Source: Streptomyces mobaraensis NBRC 13819 = DSM 40847 (GTDB lineage Bacteria > Actinomycetota > Actinomycetes > Streptomycetales > Streptomycetaceae). From it: 64,000 nucleotides of DNA. The position numbers and the translations under genes are program-made. Under the pieces are notes generated by a model. It worked only from the letters and a program-made list of their open reading frames with translations, was not told the DNA's origin and made no database searches. The DNA lies in NCBI RefSeq assembly GCF_017916255.1, contig NZ_CP072827.1, positions 3,745,501 through 3,809,500 on the forward strand, given 5' to 3'. Of this stretch, positions 1-8,577 are shown piece after piece (position 1 is the stretch's first letter; every line of letters begins with the position of its first letter).

Positions 1-28
1 GGTTCCTTGGCGCCGTGAGCTGCGTGGG

Positions 29-1285
29 GTGGGGCGGCATGGTCCTGTGGTGGTGATCGGTGCGGGGCCGTACGGCCTGTCGGTGACCGCACATCTGCGT
101 GCCTCGGGGGTGGATGTACGTATCTTCGGGGACATCATGGGCAGTTGGCGGCATGCCATGGCCACGGGCATGTTCTTGAAGTCGACACCGCAGGCGACGG
201 ACCTGTCGGCACCCGTACCCGGGGGGACGCTGGCCGACTTCTGCCGGGCCGTGGGTGGGAGCGTGCTGACGGAGCTGACGCCCATCCCGTGCGCGACCTT
301 CGTCCGGTACGGCATGTGGTTCACCGAGCATTACGTCGGCGAGGTGGAGAACACCCGCGTCCGGACCGTCGAGCGGTCACGCACCGGCTACCGGGTCTGT
401 CTGGAGGGCGCCGAGGAAATCGGTGCGGCAGCCGTGGTCGTGGCCACGGGACTGGGCGCGCTCGCCCATATTCCTCCCCGGCTTCTTCCCCTGGCACCGC
501 GCGGACCGGGACCCGACGCCGCGCTGTCCCACACCAGCCAGCACACCGACCTCTCACGCTACGCCAGGCAGCGCGTGGCCGTGGTGGGCGGTGGCCAGTC
601 CGCCCTGGAAAGCGCGGCCCTCCTGCACGAAGCAGGCGCCGACGTCCGTGTTCTCGTCCGCAGTCCCCGGATTCGCTGGGGTGACACTCCGGTCCCGCAC
701 CGCCCTCTTCTTCAGCGGGTCATCAAGCCGTCCTCACCACTCGGCACCGGCTGGGCCCTGGCGACCGTCTGCCACGCGCCCCACGCGGTACGTCGTCTGC
801 CGGCTCCTTCCCGGCTTCTGCTCCACCGGCGTGCCCTGGGGCCGTCGGGTGGGTGGTGGCTGCGCGAGCGCGTCGAGGGCGTCCTGCCCGTGCACTGTTC
901 CCGCCACATCGTCCACGCCCACCTCCGCGGCGAGCAGGCACACCTCACGCTTGCGGGCGCGGGAGAAGGTCCGCCGAAGCTGTGCGTCGACCATCTCCTG
1001 GCCGCCACCGGCTACCGCCTCGACCTGGAGGCCCTGGAGTTTCTCTCGCCGGTCCTGCGCCACCGGCTCGACCGAGTCCCCGGCTCGCGGGCCCCCCGCC
1101 TGACCGCGGCGTTCGAGTCCTCCTTCCCGGCCCTGTACTTCACCGGGTCCCTGGCAGCCCCCACCTTCGGCCCCATGCTCCGCTTCGTCGCCGGTACCGC
1201 CTTCGCCGCGCGCCGCATCACTGCCCACCTGACCGGGCGCGCCCCCCACCACGGGCGGTCGGGGGTGGCGGTACGGCGGCAGTGA
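29..1285 (+). CDS. FAD-dependent NAD(P)-binding oxidoreductase (flavin monooxygenase-like)
   Basis: This is a two-dinucleotide-fold flavoprotein of the N-hydroxylase/FMO-like class. An N-terminal FAD motif GAGPYG lies at residues about 11-16. A second Rossmann motif (VVGGGQSALE) for NAD(P)H lies near residue 185, and an ATGY segment sits in the C-terminal part. The family oxidises small metabolites or amines, and the substrate cannot be told from sequence. The start used is GTG at 29. The frame stays open to the left edge of the window, so the true start may lie upstream and the gene may be 5'-truncated here. It ends 13 bp before the Sua5 gene on the same strand. The general class is confident and the substrate is unknown. 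Confidence 0.75.
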   Translation: MGRHGPVVVIGAGPYGLSVTAHLRASGVDVRIFGDIMGSWRHAMATGMFLKSTPQATDLSAPVPGGTLADFCRAVGGSVLTELTPIPCATFVRYGMWFTEHYVGEVENTRVRTVERSRTGYRVCLEGAEEIGAAAVVVATGLGALAHIPPRLLPLAPRGPGPDAALSHTSQHTDLSRYARQRVAVVGGGQSALESAALLHEAGADVRVLVRSPRIRWGDTPVPHRPLLQRVIKPSSPLGTGWALATVCHAPHAVRRLPAPSRLLLHRRALGPSGGWWLRERVEGVLPVHCSRHIVHAHLRGEQAHLTLAGAGEGPPKLCVDHLLAATGYRLDLEALEFLSPVLRHRLDRVPGSRAPRLTAAFESSFPALYFTGSLAAPTFGPMLRFVAGTAFAARRITAHLTGRAPHHGRSGVAVRRQ

Positions 1286-1298
1286 GAAGATTGCGAGG

Positions 1299-2276
1299 GT
1301 GATGGTAGTAACCAGTGATATCGAGAAGGCGGCCGAGGTGCTGCGCGCCGGGGGCCTGGTGGCCCTGCCGACGGAGACCGTCTACGGTCTGGGCGCCAAC
1401 GCTGAAGATCCTGCCGCGGTCGCGCAAATCTTCCAGGCCAAGGGACGCCCGCCCACTCACCCGCTGATCGTCCACATCGGCGGCGCGGACCAGCTGGACG
1501 AGTGGGTCGAGGAGGTGCCGGCGACGGCGCGCCTGCTGGCCGAGCACTTCTGGCCGGGGCCGCTGACGCTGGTCCTGCGGCGCGGCCGGCGGGTGCCTCT
1601 CGAAGCCACGGGTGGCCTGGAGACGGTGGCTGTGCGGGTGCCCGACCACCCTGTCGCGCTCGCCCTGCTGGCGGCCTTCGGCGGCGGCATCACGGCTCCG
1701 TCCGCGAACCGCTTCGGCTCGGTCAGCCCCACGACGGCGGACCACGTCCGGGCGGAGCTCGGTGACGCGGTCGGCTTCGTGCTGGACGGCGGCCCGTGCG
1801 GCGTCGGCGTGGAGTCGACCATCGTCGATGTCACGGGCGACGTCCCGGGCATCCTGCGGCCCGGCGGGGTCACCCGCGAGGACCTCGAAGCGGTACTGGG
1901 GCGTCCGGTCACGGTCCCCTCCGCCAGCCACGTCCGGGTGCCGGGCCAGCACCCCTCCCACTACGCGCCCCGTGCGCGGGTCGTCCTGGCCGAGCCGGAG
2001 AAGGCCGTTGCCGAAGCCGAGCTCGCACAGCAGAGGGGACACCGGGTGGGTCTCCTTCTTCCCCCCGCCCTCGCCGGCGCTCCGGTGAAGGCGCACGCCG
2101 TCGTGACGGTCCCCGCCTCGATGCCGGCCTACGCGCGCGGGCTGTACGGGTTCCTGCGCGAGTTCGACCGACGCGGGTGCGACCTCGTCATCGCGTCACT
2201 GCCGGCCGAGGAGGGCCTGGGGCTCGCGATCGCCAACCGGCTCCGCCGCGCCGCGGGACCCCGGCTCTCCCCGTGA
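1299..2276 (+). CDS. Threonylcarbamoyl-AMP synthase (Sua5/YciO/YrdC family)
   Basis: This enzyme makes threonylcarbamoyl-AMP from threonine, bicarbonate and ATP, the first step of t6A formation at tRNA position 37. The 325-residue product has the YrdC domain over about residues 1-205, with the typical segments LPTETVYGLG, KGRPPTHPL and the PSAN motif (TAPSANRFG). A further C-terminal domain makes it the long Sua5 type rather than the short TsaC type. Start choice is GTG 1299 or ATG 1302. The next gene, a carbonic anhydrase, is convergent only 19 bp away. Carbonic anhydrase makes bicarbonate, a substrate here, but this link is only suggestive. Confidence 0.9.
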   Translation: MMVVTSDIEKAAEVLRAGGLVALPTETVYGLGANAEDPAAVAQIFQAKGRPPTHPLIVHIGGADQLDEWVEEVPATARLLAEHFWPGPLTLVLRRGRRVPLEATGGLETVAVRVPDHPVALALLAAFGGGITAPSANRFGSVSPTTADHVRAELGDAVGFVLDGGPCGVGVESTIVDVTGDVPGILRPGGVTREDLEAVLGRPVTVPSASHVRVPGQHPSHYAPRARVVLAEPEKAVAEAELAQQRGHRVGLLLPPALAGAPVKAHAVVTVPASMPAYARGLYGFLREFDRRGCDLVIASLPAEEGLGLAIANRLRRAAGPRLSP

Positions 2277-2295
2277 CCGTTCACGGCCAAAGCGG

Positions 2296-2937
2296 TCAGG
2301 ACGCGGTGGCGGCCGCCGCGTCCAGGCCGTGGGCCGCGACAAGCCGTGCGCTGCCGTCGGCCAGGCGGTAGGACAGGCCCACCACGGCGGCGCGGCCGGC
2401 GGCGACCTTCCCGGCGAGGGCGCGGGAGCGGTCCAGCAGCAGGTCGGCGGTGTGCTTCACGTGCTCTGCCAGGATCTCGTCGGGTTCCACTCGCCCGGCC
2501 GCGCGGGCTGCCAGCACGCTGGGGGTGACCCGTTCGACGACGTCCCGTACGTAGCCCGTGGCGGGCACACCGTCCTCCAGCGCGGCGCAGGCGGCCCCGA
2601 CCGCACCACAGGAGTCGTGGCCGAGCACCACGACCAGCGGGCAGTCCAGTATGCCGACGCCGTACTCGATGCTGCCCAGCACCTCCGGCCCCAGCACGTG
2701 CCCGGCCGTGCGCACCACGAACAGGTCGCCCAGGCCCCGGTCAAAGATGATCTCTGCGGCCAGGCGGGAGTCGGAGCACCCGAACAGCACCGCGAAGGGC
2801 TGCTGGCCCGGCGCGGTCTCGGCGCGACGGGTGGCGTCCTGGTTGGGGTGTTCGGGCCTGCCCGCGACGAAGCGCCCGTTACCGGCCATCAGCAGCGCGA
2901 AGGCGCCGGAAGGCGTCAGGGTCTGGATCTCGGTCAT
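2296..2937 (-). CDS. Beta-class carbonic anhydrase
   Basis: This cytoplasmic zinc enzyme interconverts CO2 and bicarbonate. The 213-residue product carries the beta-class zinc site: CSDSR with Cys54, Asp56 and Arg58, then HDSCG with His107 and Cys110. The length fits the family. It is convergent with the Sua5 gene and is followed upstream, on its own strand, by a 100-bp gap and a transporter gene. No nearby partner fixes a more specific role, such as supplying bicarbonate to carboxylases. Confidence 0.92.
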   Translation of the reverse strand: MTEIQTLTPSGAFALLMAGNGRFVAGRPEHPNQDATRRAETAPGQQPFAVLFGCSDSRLAAEIIFDRGLGDLFVVRTAGHVLGPEVLGSIEYGVGILDCPLVVVLGHDSCGAVGAACAALEDGVPATGYVRDVVERVTPSVLAARAAGRVEPDEILAEHVKHTADLLLDRSRALAGKVAAGRAAVVGLSYRLADGSARLVAAHGLDAAAATAS

Positions 2938-3037
2938 ACCCGCAGCCTACGAGCCGGTACCTGCCGCACGCACTGCCTGGTCCTGGCGGAGCACGCCGTC
3001 TCGGGCCGCTGCGCATCCGGCGGGACACGCTTGCCGG

Positions 3038-4129
3038 TCACGCTGCCGCCGCGCCGTGCACCGGCTCCCTGACGTGCCCGGGCCGTTCGCGGACGATGCG
3101 GCCGGCGGCCAGTTTCTGCAGCAGGCCGTAGGCGAGTACGGGCAGCAGCAGGTAGGGCTTGTCAGGGAGCGTGGTGGTGATGAGGACGGCGCTCGCGCTG
3201 CTGTTGTTCATGCCGCAGGCGAGGGTGAGGGACGACCCGGTGGACGGTTCCAGGCGCAGCAGCCGGGCTGCGAGGTGCCCCAGGGTGAAGGAGAGCGCGC
3301 ACACCACCGTCGCCACGGTCAGCGCGGCGGCGAGGAGGAGGGGCCGGGGCTGGCGGAAGAAGGAGCCGAGGGCGCCGCTGGCGTTGACGTAGGTCAGGAG
3401 CAGTGAGCCCCACAGTGCCGCCATCGGTGTCGCGTGCAGCACGGGCCTCGACGAGCGGGCCGGCAGCAGCATTCGGCACAGGATGCCGGCGCCGCAGGGC
3501 AGCAGGACGGAGGTGAGGGCGAATCCGGGGCCGAAGGTGTGGGCCGCCTGGTGCAGTGATGCCGCGTAGTCGCCGCCCAGCAGGGGGGACAGGGCGGTCA
3601 TGGTCAGGGGGATGGTGAAGGGGCTCAGCAGGGTGGAGGCGAGGACGAGTCCGACCATGACGGGCTGGTCGGCGTTGCCCTTGCCGGTCCAGACGGTGGC
3701 GCCGGCCGCCACGGGCATCGCGACGATCAGGATCATGGCGGTGACGAGTCCGCTGCCGCCGTCGGTGTCGGGCGAGGTGTGCAAAGCGATCGCGACGGCG
3801 GGGATGACCAGCAGTGGGGCGATCAGGTGCAGGGCGAGGCCGGCGAGGAGAGCCAGGGGCCGCCGCAGTAGCCGGCCCAGGTCGCGGAGAGGTACCTGGA
3901 GGCCGGCCGAGAACAGCACCAGGGACAGCAGCGCCGCCGGGACGCTCACCGGGAGGTGTCCGGTCGGCAGCGGAACGGTGCGGGTGTGGCGGAGCCACAG
4001 GCCGGGTCCGGGCAGCGCGACGGCGGCGAGGTACGCCGTGGTGACGGCCCGTCCGAGCCGTCGGCGCAGCCACGCCGTCAGGCGGGCCACCGGGGAGGAG
4101 ACGGGCTGTCGGGACGCGTCATGGCTCAT
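3038..4129 (-). CDS. Bile acid:sodium symporter (BASS/ArsB-like) family membrane transporter
   Basis: This is a polytopic inner-membrane protein of 363 residues with about nine or ten hydrophobic segments from residue 30 onward. The segment FSAGLQVPLRDLGRLLRRP near residue 95 and the later GMNNSSASAVLI segment match the core of the SBF/BASS fold. The family moves organic anions with sodium. The substrate here is unknown. It is divergent from the membrane-protein gene at 4224, with a shared 94-bp promoter gap. The C-terminal end is close to the usual length, so the gene looks intact. Confidence 0.72.
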   Translation of the reverse strand: MSHDASRQPVSSPVARLTAWLRRRLGRAVTTAYLAAVALPGPGLWLRHTRTVPLPTGHLPVSVPAALLSLVLFSAGLQVPLRDLGRLLRRPLALLAGLALHLIAPLLVIPAVAIALHTSPDTDGGSGLVTAMILIVAMPVAAGATVWTGKGNADQPVMVGLVLASTLLSPFTIPLTMTALSPLLGGDYAASLHQAAHTFGPGFALTSVLLPCGAGILCRMLLPARSSRPVLHATPMAALWGSLLLTYVNASGALGSFFRQPRPLLLAAALTVATVVCALSFTLGHLAARLLRLEPSTGSSLTLACGMNNSSASAVLITTTLPDKPYLLLPVLAYGLLQKLAAGRIVRERPGHVREPVHGAAAA

Positions 4130-4179
4130 GGCGATCAGGTTCCGGTACGGGGCGCGGCCTCGCCCGGCGGATCCGGGAC

Positions 4180-4201
4180 GTGGTCAGGATGCGTTCAGGT
4201 C
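4180..4201 (+). promoter_or_regulatory. Direct repeat TCAGG-N6-TCAGG, possible response-regulator site
   Basis: Two copies of TCAGG lie 11 bp apart in the 94-bp divergent gap between the BASS-type transporter and the four-repeat membrane protein. An 11-bp step is one helical turn, the usual spacing for OmpR-family binding half sites. The nearby OmpR-type regulator at 6420-7082 is the obvious candidate. This is inference from spacing only. Confidence 0.3.
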
Positions 4202-4223
4202 GGCGGTGGCACAGTCGGGCGCC

Positions 4224-5066
4224 ATGACCCCTGAGATCTCCGAAACCACCGAAGTACCGGACGCGCGCGTCGCTGATGGCGTGGGCACCGTCCGCCGGCT
4301 GCCGTGGAACAAGGTCCCCGAAGTCACGCTGTACTTCTGGGTGATCAAGGTGTTGTGCACAACGGTCGGTGAGACCGCAGCGGATCTGCTCAACAGCAGG
4401 GCCGGTCTGGGGCTGACGGGTGTGTCGCTGTTGATGAGCGCGCTGCTGGCGGCGGCGCTGGTGGCGCAGTTCCGGGCCCGGTCCTACCGTCCCGGTCCGT
4501 ACTGGCTGGTCGTGGCCCTGGTCAGCGTCGTCGGGACGCTGATCACCGACAACCTGACCGACAATCTGGGGGTGCCGCTCCCGGTCAGCACCGGCGTGTT
4601 CGCCGTCGCGCTGACCGGAGTGTTCGCCGTCTGGTACCGCAGTGAGCGGACCCTGTCGATCCACCATGTCGACAGCGTCCGGCGGGAGGGCTTCTACTGG
4701 CTGGCGGTGCTGTGCACCTTCGCCCTGGGCACCGCGGCCGGCGACCTGGTCGCCGAGCGCGTGGACTTGGGCTACTGGCTGTCCGCCGTGTTGTTCGCCT
4801 CGGTGATCGCCGCCGTCGCGGTGGCGCGCTTCGCCCTCGGCCTGGACGCGGTGTGGAGCTTCTGGATCGCCTACGTCCTGACCCGGCCGCTCGGCGCCTC
4901 GGCCGGCGACTACCTGTCCCAGCCTGCCGCGGACGGCGGCCTGGGGCTGGGCACGGTGGTCACCAGCGGGCTCTTCCTCGCCGTCATCGCCGGCCTGGTG
5001 GTGTTCCTGACGGTGACGCGCCGGGACGTGACCGAGCGGGAACGCCTCACGCCGCGGGAAGGCTGA
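4224..5066 (+). CDS. COG4705-like membrane protein with four internal repeats
   Basis: This 280-residue integral membrane protein has about eight hydrophobic segments. The protein is built from four similar units, each with a small-residue helix ending in an acidic signature: GETAADLL, GTLITDNL, GTAAGDLV and GASAGDYL. Each is followed by a Leu/Gly turn and a second helix. This matches the uncharacterised COG4705 membrane-anchored family. The open frame runs further upstream, but ATG 4224 is the first start past the divergent promoter gap and gives a plausible N-terminus. Its last 20 bp overlap the end of the convergent histidine kinase gene. Function is unknown. Ion or small-molecule transport is only a guess from the repeat architecture. 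Confidence 0.7.
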   Translation: MTPEISETTEVPDARVADGVGTVRRLPWNKVPEVTLYFWVIKVLCTTVGETAADLLNSRAGLGLTGVSLLMSALLAAALVAQFRARSYRPGPYWLVVALVSVVGTLITDNLTDNLGVPLPVSTGVFAVALTGVFAVWYRSERTLSIHHVDSVRREGFYWLAVLCTFALGTAAGDLVAERVDLGYWLSAVLFASVIAAVAVARFALGLDAVWSFWIAYVLTRPLGASAGDYLSQPAADGGLGLGTVVTSGLFLAVIAGLVVFLTVTRRDVTERERLTPREG

Positions 5067-6423
5067 TGACGAAGGCGGCGCCCGGGGCGTGCCGGGCGTC
5101 GTGCCGCACGTCGCCGCCGGCGGAGCGGGCCAGGCGTCGCGCGAGCGGCAGTCCGAGGCCCGCACCGCCGTGCCCGTCGTCCGGGTCGGCACGGTGACCC
5201 GGCTGGAACAGCCGATCCGTGAAGGAGCCCGGGACGCCCGGACCGTCATCGGTGATCTCGACGCACACGCTGCCGTCCGGGTGCTGCCCGGCCCTGATGA
5301 GGACGCGGAAGCGGGCGTGGCGCAGCGCGTTGTCGAGGAGGGGGCTGACGATCCGTTCCAGCAGGGCGGCGGGGACGCCCACCGTCAGCGTGTGCGGGCA
5401 GCTCACCGTCACAGTGGCCGGGCCGTCGGCGGGGACCGCCGCGGTGAGGCGGTCCAGTACGGGCAGGACTCCGGTGGTGCCGGGGGCGGTGCGGGCACTG
5501 TCGCGGGCGTCGTCGAGGAGGGTGTCGCAGATCGTCCGCATGCACTGGGCCGCGTCCGCGAGTCTGGCGTGTGTGGCCCGGGTTTCCTCGGCCGAACGGG
5601 GCCGTACCCGCCACCAGTCCAGTTCCGCGGTGATGCGGGCGAGGGGGTTGCGCAGTTCGTGCGACAGCTCGGCGGTGAGCCGCTGTTCGTGCCGCAGCAC
5701 CGCGCGGATGCGGTCCAGCAGGCCGTCCAGGGAGACTCCCAGCCGCGCCAGTTCGAGGGGGCGGTCGGTGGTGCCGAAGCGTTCGTCGGAAGCGACGGCG
5801 CTCCACCGGGTGGCCTGTTCGGTCATGGTCCGCACCGGGTGGAGGGCCCGTCCGACCGCGAGGCGGGTGAGGACGTAGGTGCAGACGAGGATCGTCGCGC
5901 CTAGGGCGAGGGAGGCGAGGAGCAGGGTGTCCGCCGAGGCCCGGTAGGGGGAGAGGTCCAGGGCGGTGACGACGACGGCGCGCGGTGGAGTGTGCGGGGC
6001 GGGGTCGCCGACGGGCCGGGAACACAGGCGCAGGGGACCGTGGGCCTCGATGGTGGCGCACCTCCGGGTGCTGCCGGGTGCGGCGAGCCGGGCGGCGGCT
6101 TCGGTGAGAGTGCTGCCGGCCGGGGCCGAGGCGGGGCGTTCGAGCAGCCGGGCGCCGGCGTAGATCCACACATTCGTGTCGAGCAGTGCGTCGTCCGCCG
6201 TCTCACGCACGCGTACCGGGTCGTGGCGGGTGTCCACGGTGGTGGCCACGGCCTCGGCGCGGGTGCGCAGTTCGTCGTCGGCCTGGCGCCGCAGATGGGT
6301 GCGGGCGACGACGTTGAACAACACGGTGAGGGCCACCATCACCAGGGTCGCCGTGGCGAGGGCCACCAGCGAGAGGCGGCCGCCCAGGGTACGGGGCCAC
6401 AGGGCCCCGCGGGTCGTCGTCAT
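5047..6423 (-). CDS. Two-component sensor histidine kinase
   Basis: This 458-residue membrane kinase has two N-terminal membrane spans (about residues 18-38 and 165-185) around an extracytoplasmic sensor of about 120 residues. They are followed by a HAMP-like segment, the H-box ELSHELRNPLARI near residue 245 and a GHKL ATPase with DNALRHA, DDGPGVP and GGAGLGLPLA. It phosphorylates the OmpR-type regulator encoded just upstream on the same strand. The two genes overlap by 4 bp (ATGA), so they are co-translated. The 3' end overlaps the convergent membrane gene by 20 bp. The signal sensed is unknown. The sensor contains two cysteines that could form a disulfide. Confidence 0.9.
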   Translation of the reverse strand: MTTTRGALWPRTLGGRLSLVALATATLVMVALTVLFNVVARTHLRRQADDELRTRAEAVATTVDTRHDPVRVRETADDALLDTNVWIYAGARLLERPASAPAGSTLTEAAARLAAPGSTRRCATIEAHGPLRLCSRPVGDPAPHTPPRAVVVTALDLSPYRASADTLLLASLALGATILVCTYVLTRLAVGRALHPVRTMTEQATRWSAVASDERFGTTDRPLELARLGVSLDGLLDRIRAVLRHEQRLTAELSHELRNPLARITAELDWWRVRPRSAEETRATHARLADAAQCMRTICDTLLDDARDSARTAPGTTGVLPVLDRLTAAVPADGPATVTVSCPHTLTVGVPAALLERIVSPLLDNALRHARFRVLIRAGQHPDGSVCVEITDDGPGVPGSFTDRLFQPGHRADPDDGHGGAGLGLPLARRLARSAGGDVRHDARHAPGAAFVISLPAA

Positions 6424-7082
6424 ACCAGCCGGTGCCCGATCCCTCGTGTGGTGCGGATGGTCAGGTCGCTGCCCGCTTCCCGCAGTTTGCGCCGTAGCCG
6501 GCTCAGGTACTGGTCGAGGGTGTTGTCGCTGACACGGGCGCCTTCGGGCCAGCCGGCCCGGACCAGTTCGCGCCGGCCCACGATGTCGCCGCGGGCGGCC
6601 ATGAGCGTGGCCAGCAGACGGAACTCCGTCGGGGTGAGGGCGGTGTCACGCCCGGCCACGCCGGCGGTGAAGCGGGCCGGGTCCAGCGACAGGTCCCCCG
6701 TACGGGCCGGTGCCTCCCGCCCCGCCCGCTTGATCGCCGCTCGCAGGCGGGCAGCGAGTTCCACGAGGTGGAACGGCTTGGTCAGGTAGTCGTCGCCGCC
6801 GGCGGAGAATCCGCCGAGGCGGTCGGTGAGCCGGTGGTGGGCCGTCAGGAAGAGTACGGGCGCCCGGAAGCCGTTGGCCCGCATCGCCTGGCACACGTCG
6901 CGCCCGTCCGCGTCGGGCAACCCGACGTCCAGGACCACCGCGTCGACGGCGTCACCGGCCAGGCGCAGGGCGCCGGCACCGTCCCGGGCCCCTACCGCCG
7001 TGAAGCCCTCGTCACGCAGGCCGCGCAGCAGCACGTCCCGCAGGGCGTGGTCGTCGTCGACGACCAGGATGGTGTGCCGCAC
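6420..7082 (-). CDS. OmpR/PhoB-family response regulator
   Basis: This 220-residue DNA-binding regulator has a receiver domain with the acidic pocket at residues 9-11, the phospho-acceptor Asp52 (VVLDVGLPDADG) and the conserved Lys102 (LTKPF). A C-terminal winged helix ends in RTTRGIGHRLV. It is paired with the kinase gene it overlaps by 4 bp. The upstream end faces the PAP2 gene with a 9-bp gap on the same strand, so the DedA-PAP2 transcript may read into this two-component pair. Candidate targets are the divergent promoter near 4190 and its own operon. Confidence 0.93.
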   Translation of the reverse strand: MRHTILVVDDDHALRDVLLRGLRDEGFTAVGARDGAGALRLAGDAVDAVVLDVGLPDADGRDVCQAMRANGFRAPVLFLTAHHRLTDRLGGFSAGGDDYLTKPFHLVELAARLRAAIKRAGREAPARTGDLSLDPARFTAGVAGRDTALTPTEFRLLATLMAARGDIVGRRELVRAGWPEGARVSDNTLDQYLSRLRRKLREAGSDLTIRTTRGIGHRLV

Positions 7083-7091
7083 CTGTCTCCT

Positions 7092-7787
7092 TCACCGACT
7101 CGGGCGGGGGCCGGCATCGTGCCCCGGATCCGTTCCGTTCTTCTGCGCGGGGGTGGTGAGCGCGGGCAGCCACCGGGCGGCTGCCACGACGCACGCCGCG
7201 TACCAGGCGAGGGCGAAGAGCCAGCCGCCGATGACGTCGCTGAACCAGTGGACCCCGAGGTGGACGCGGGTCAGCCCGACCGCGGCACCCCAGCAGCCGA
7301 TGACCGCGACAACGAGCGTGCGGCCGGGGAACGAGCGCAGGAGTACGGCCGTGATCAGCAGCGCGGCCGTGAGGGCCGCCGTGGTGGCATGGCCGGAGGG
7401 GAACGACCACCCCGACGCGTGCGTCGCCCACTCACCGGCCGGCGGGCGGGGCCGGCCGATCAGGTGGAGCACCGCCCGCCGCAGGAGCTGCCCCGCGCCC
7501 AGGCACAGCAGGCTCGCGGCGGCAGCGATCAGCTTGCGGCGCTTCGTACGCCCCGCGATGACACCCGCCACGGCGGCCAGTACATAGGGGATCGCGCCCG
7601 TACCCGTATCGGTCAGCCTCCGTATCGCGGTCACCGCCGTGGCGGGGCGGTGACCGACGGCCCACGAGAGCAGGGCGCGGTCCACGGGCAGCGGGGAACC
7701 ACCCCGTGCGGTGACGATGCCGGCCAGCAGCGCGAAGCCGGCCAGGGCCGCGAGGCCCGCCGCGGCCGCCGTACGTCGCCGGATCAC
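7092..7787 (-). CDS. PAP2-superfamily membrane phosphatase
   Basis: This is a 231-residue polytopic phosphatase of the undecaprenyl-pyrophosphate/phosphatidic acid phosphatase type. The three catalytic segments are present: C1 as RRAVLHLIGRPRP (Arg where Lys is usual), C2 as FPSGHATTAA, and C3 as TRVHLGVHWFSDV with the nucleophilic His. Start is GTG 7787, which overlaps the DedA stop as GTGA, so translation is coupled to DedA. The likely job is to dephosphorylate a lipid carrier on the outer face of the membrane. Undecaprenyl pyrophosphate is the best guess because of the DedA partner. Confidence 0.85.
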   Translation of the reverse strand: MIRRRTAAAAGLAALAGFALLAGIVTARGGSPLPVDRALLSWAVGHRPATAVTAIRRLTDTGTGAIPYVLAAVAGVIAGRTKRRKLIAAAASLLCLGAGQLLRRAVLHLIGRPRPPAGEWATHASGWSFPSGHATTAALTAALLITAVLLRSFPGRTLVVAVIGCWGAAVGLTRVHLGVHWFSDVIGGWLFALAWYAACVVAAARWLPALTTPAQKNGTDPGHDAGPRPSR

Positions 7788-8461
7788 TCGCCGGCCCCGC
7801 CCCGCCGCCCGGCCGCGGCGCGACGGGAGCGCAGGAGCTCGGACAGGAGCGGCAGGAGCGAGAGCACGACGATCAGCGCCACGAGGGGCAGGAGGTACCG
7901 GTCGACGCTGGGGATGGACGAGCCCAGGGCGTAGCCGGCCAGGGTCAGGCCCACCGTCCACAGCAGCCCGCCGGTCACCTGCCAGAGCGTGAACGAACGC
8001 GCCGGTACGCCCAGGGCACCGGCCATGGGGTTGAGCACCGTGCGGACCACGGGCACGAACCGGGCCAGCACGATCGCCTTGGCGATGCCGTACCGGGCCA
8101 GCAGTTCCTCCGCCCGCCGGGCTCCTTCCCGCAGCCGGGCGGAGCGGCTGCGGGCGAGCAGGGCGCCGCCGGCCTTCCTGCCGATCAGGTAGCCGCACTG
8201 CGAGCCCGTCAGCGTCCCGGCGACGGCCACGATCAGCAGGGGCGCCAGCGACAGGTGCACGCCGGTGGCCGACGAGCCGGTGCACAGCAGACCGGCGGTG
8301 AAGAGCAGGGAGTCGCCGGGCAGGAAGAACCCGACCAGCAGGCCCGTCTCGGCGAACAGCACGACGCCGACCCCGAGCACCCCGAAGGCCGCCAGGAGTG
8401 ACTGGGCGTCCAGGACATTCACGGCGAGCGGCGACGCCGTGGCGAACAAAGGTGCGGACAT
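7784..8461 (-). CDS. DedA-family membrane protein
   Basis: This 225-residue polytopic protein of the DedA/SNARE-associated family carries the signature ETGLLVGFFLPGDSLLF, a GxxxGxxxGYLIGRKAG segment, and the conserved RFVPVVRT and NPMAGALG region. DedA proteins are now linked to flipping undecaprenyl phosphate across the membrane. ATG 8461 is preferred because GGAAGGG lies 9 nt upstream. An in-frame ATG at 8527 would extend it by 22 residues, right up to the operator. It is divergent from the BlaI-like repressor gene and translationally coupled to the PAP2 gene behind it. Confidence 0.85.
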   Translation of the reverse strand: MSAPLFATASPLAVNVLDAQSLLAAFGVLGVGVVLFAETGLLVGFFLPGDSLLFTAGLLCTGSSATGVHLSLAPLLIVAVAGTLTGSQCGYLIGRKAGGALLARSRSARLREGARRAEELLARYGIAKAIVLARFVPVVRTVLNPMAGALGVPARSFTLWQVTGGLLWTVGLTLAGYALGSSIPSVDRYLLPLVALIVVLSLLPLLSELLRSRRAAAGRRGGAGE

Positions 8462-8534
8462 CGTCGCGTGCCCTTCCATAATGAGGGAGCGGGCGGCCTG
8501 CACGGCACCCCGGCTGACTACAAGCATATAGACG

Positions 8535-8552
8535 GTCTACTGGTGTGTAGAC
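8535..8552. promoter_or_regulatory. Predicted BlaI-type operator between dedA and the repressor gene
   Basis: GTCTACTGGTGTGTAGAC is an exact inverted repeat with 6-bp arms (GTCTAC/GTAGAC) and a 6-bp spacer. It lies 25 bp before the ATG of the BlaI-like repressor and 73 bp before the dedA start. BlaI/MecI dimers bind TAC/GTA dyads of this kind. An almost identical site lies at 9927-9944. The call is inferred from symmetry and location. Confidence 0.65.
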
Positions 8553-8577
8553 GACGGCAGGGTGAAGGAACGTTCCC

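Noticed and set aside
3600..4223. Upstream extension of the four-repeat membrane protein
   Set aside because: It would lie antisense inside the transporter gene and cross the divergent promoter.
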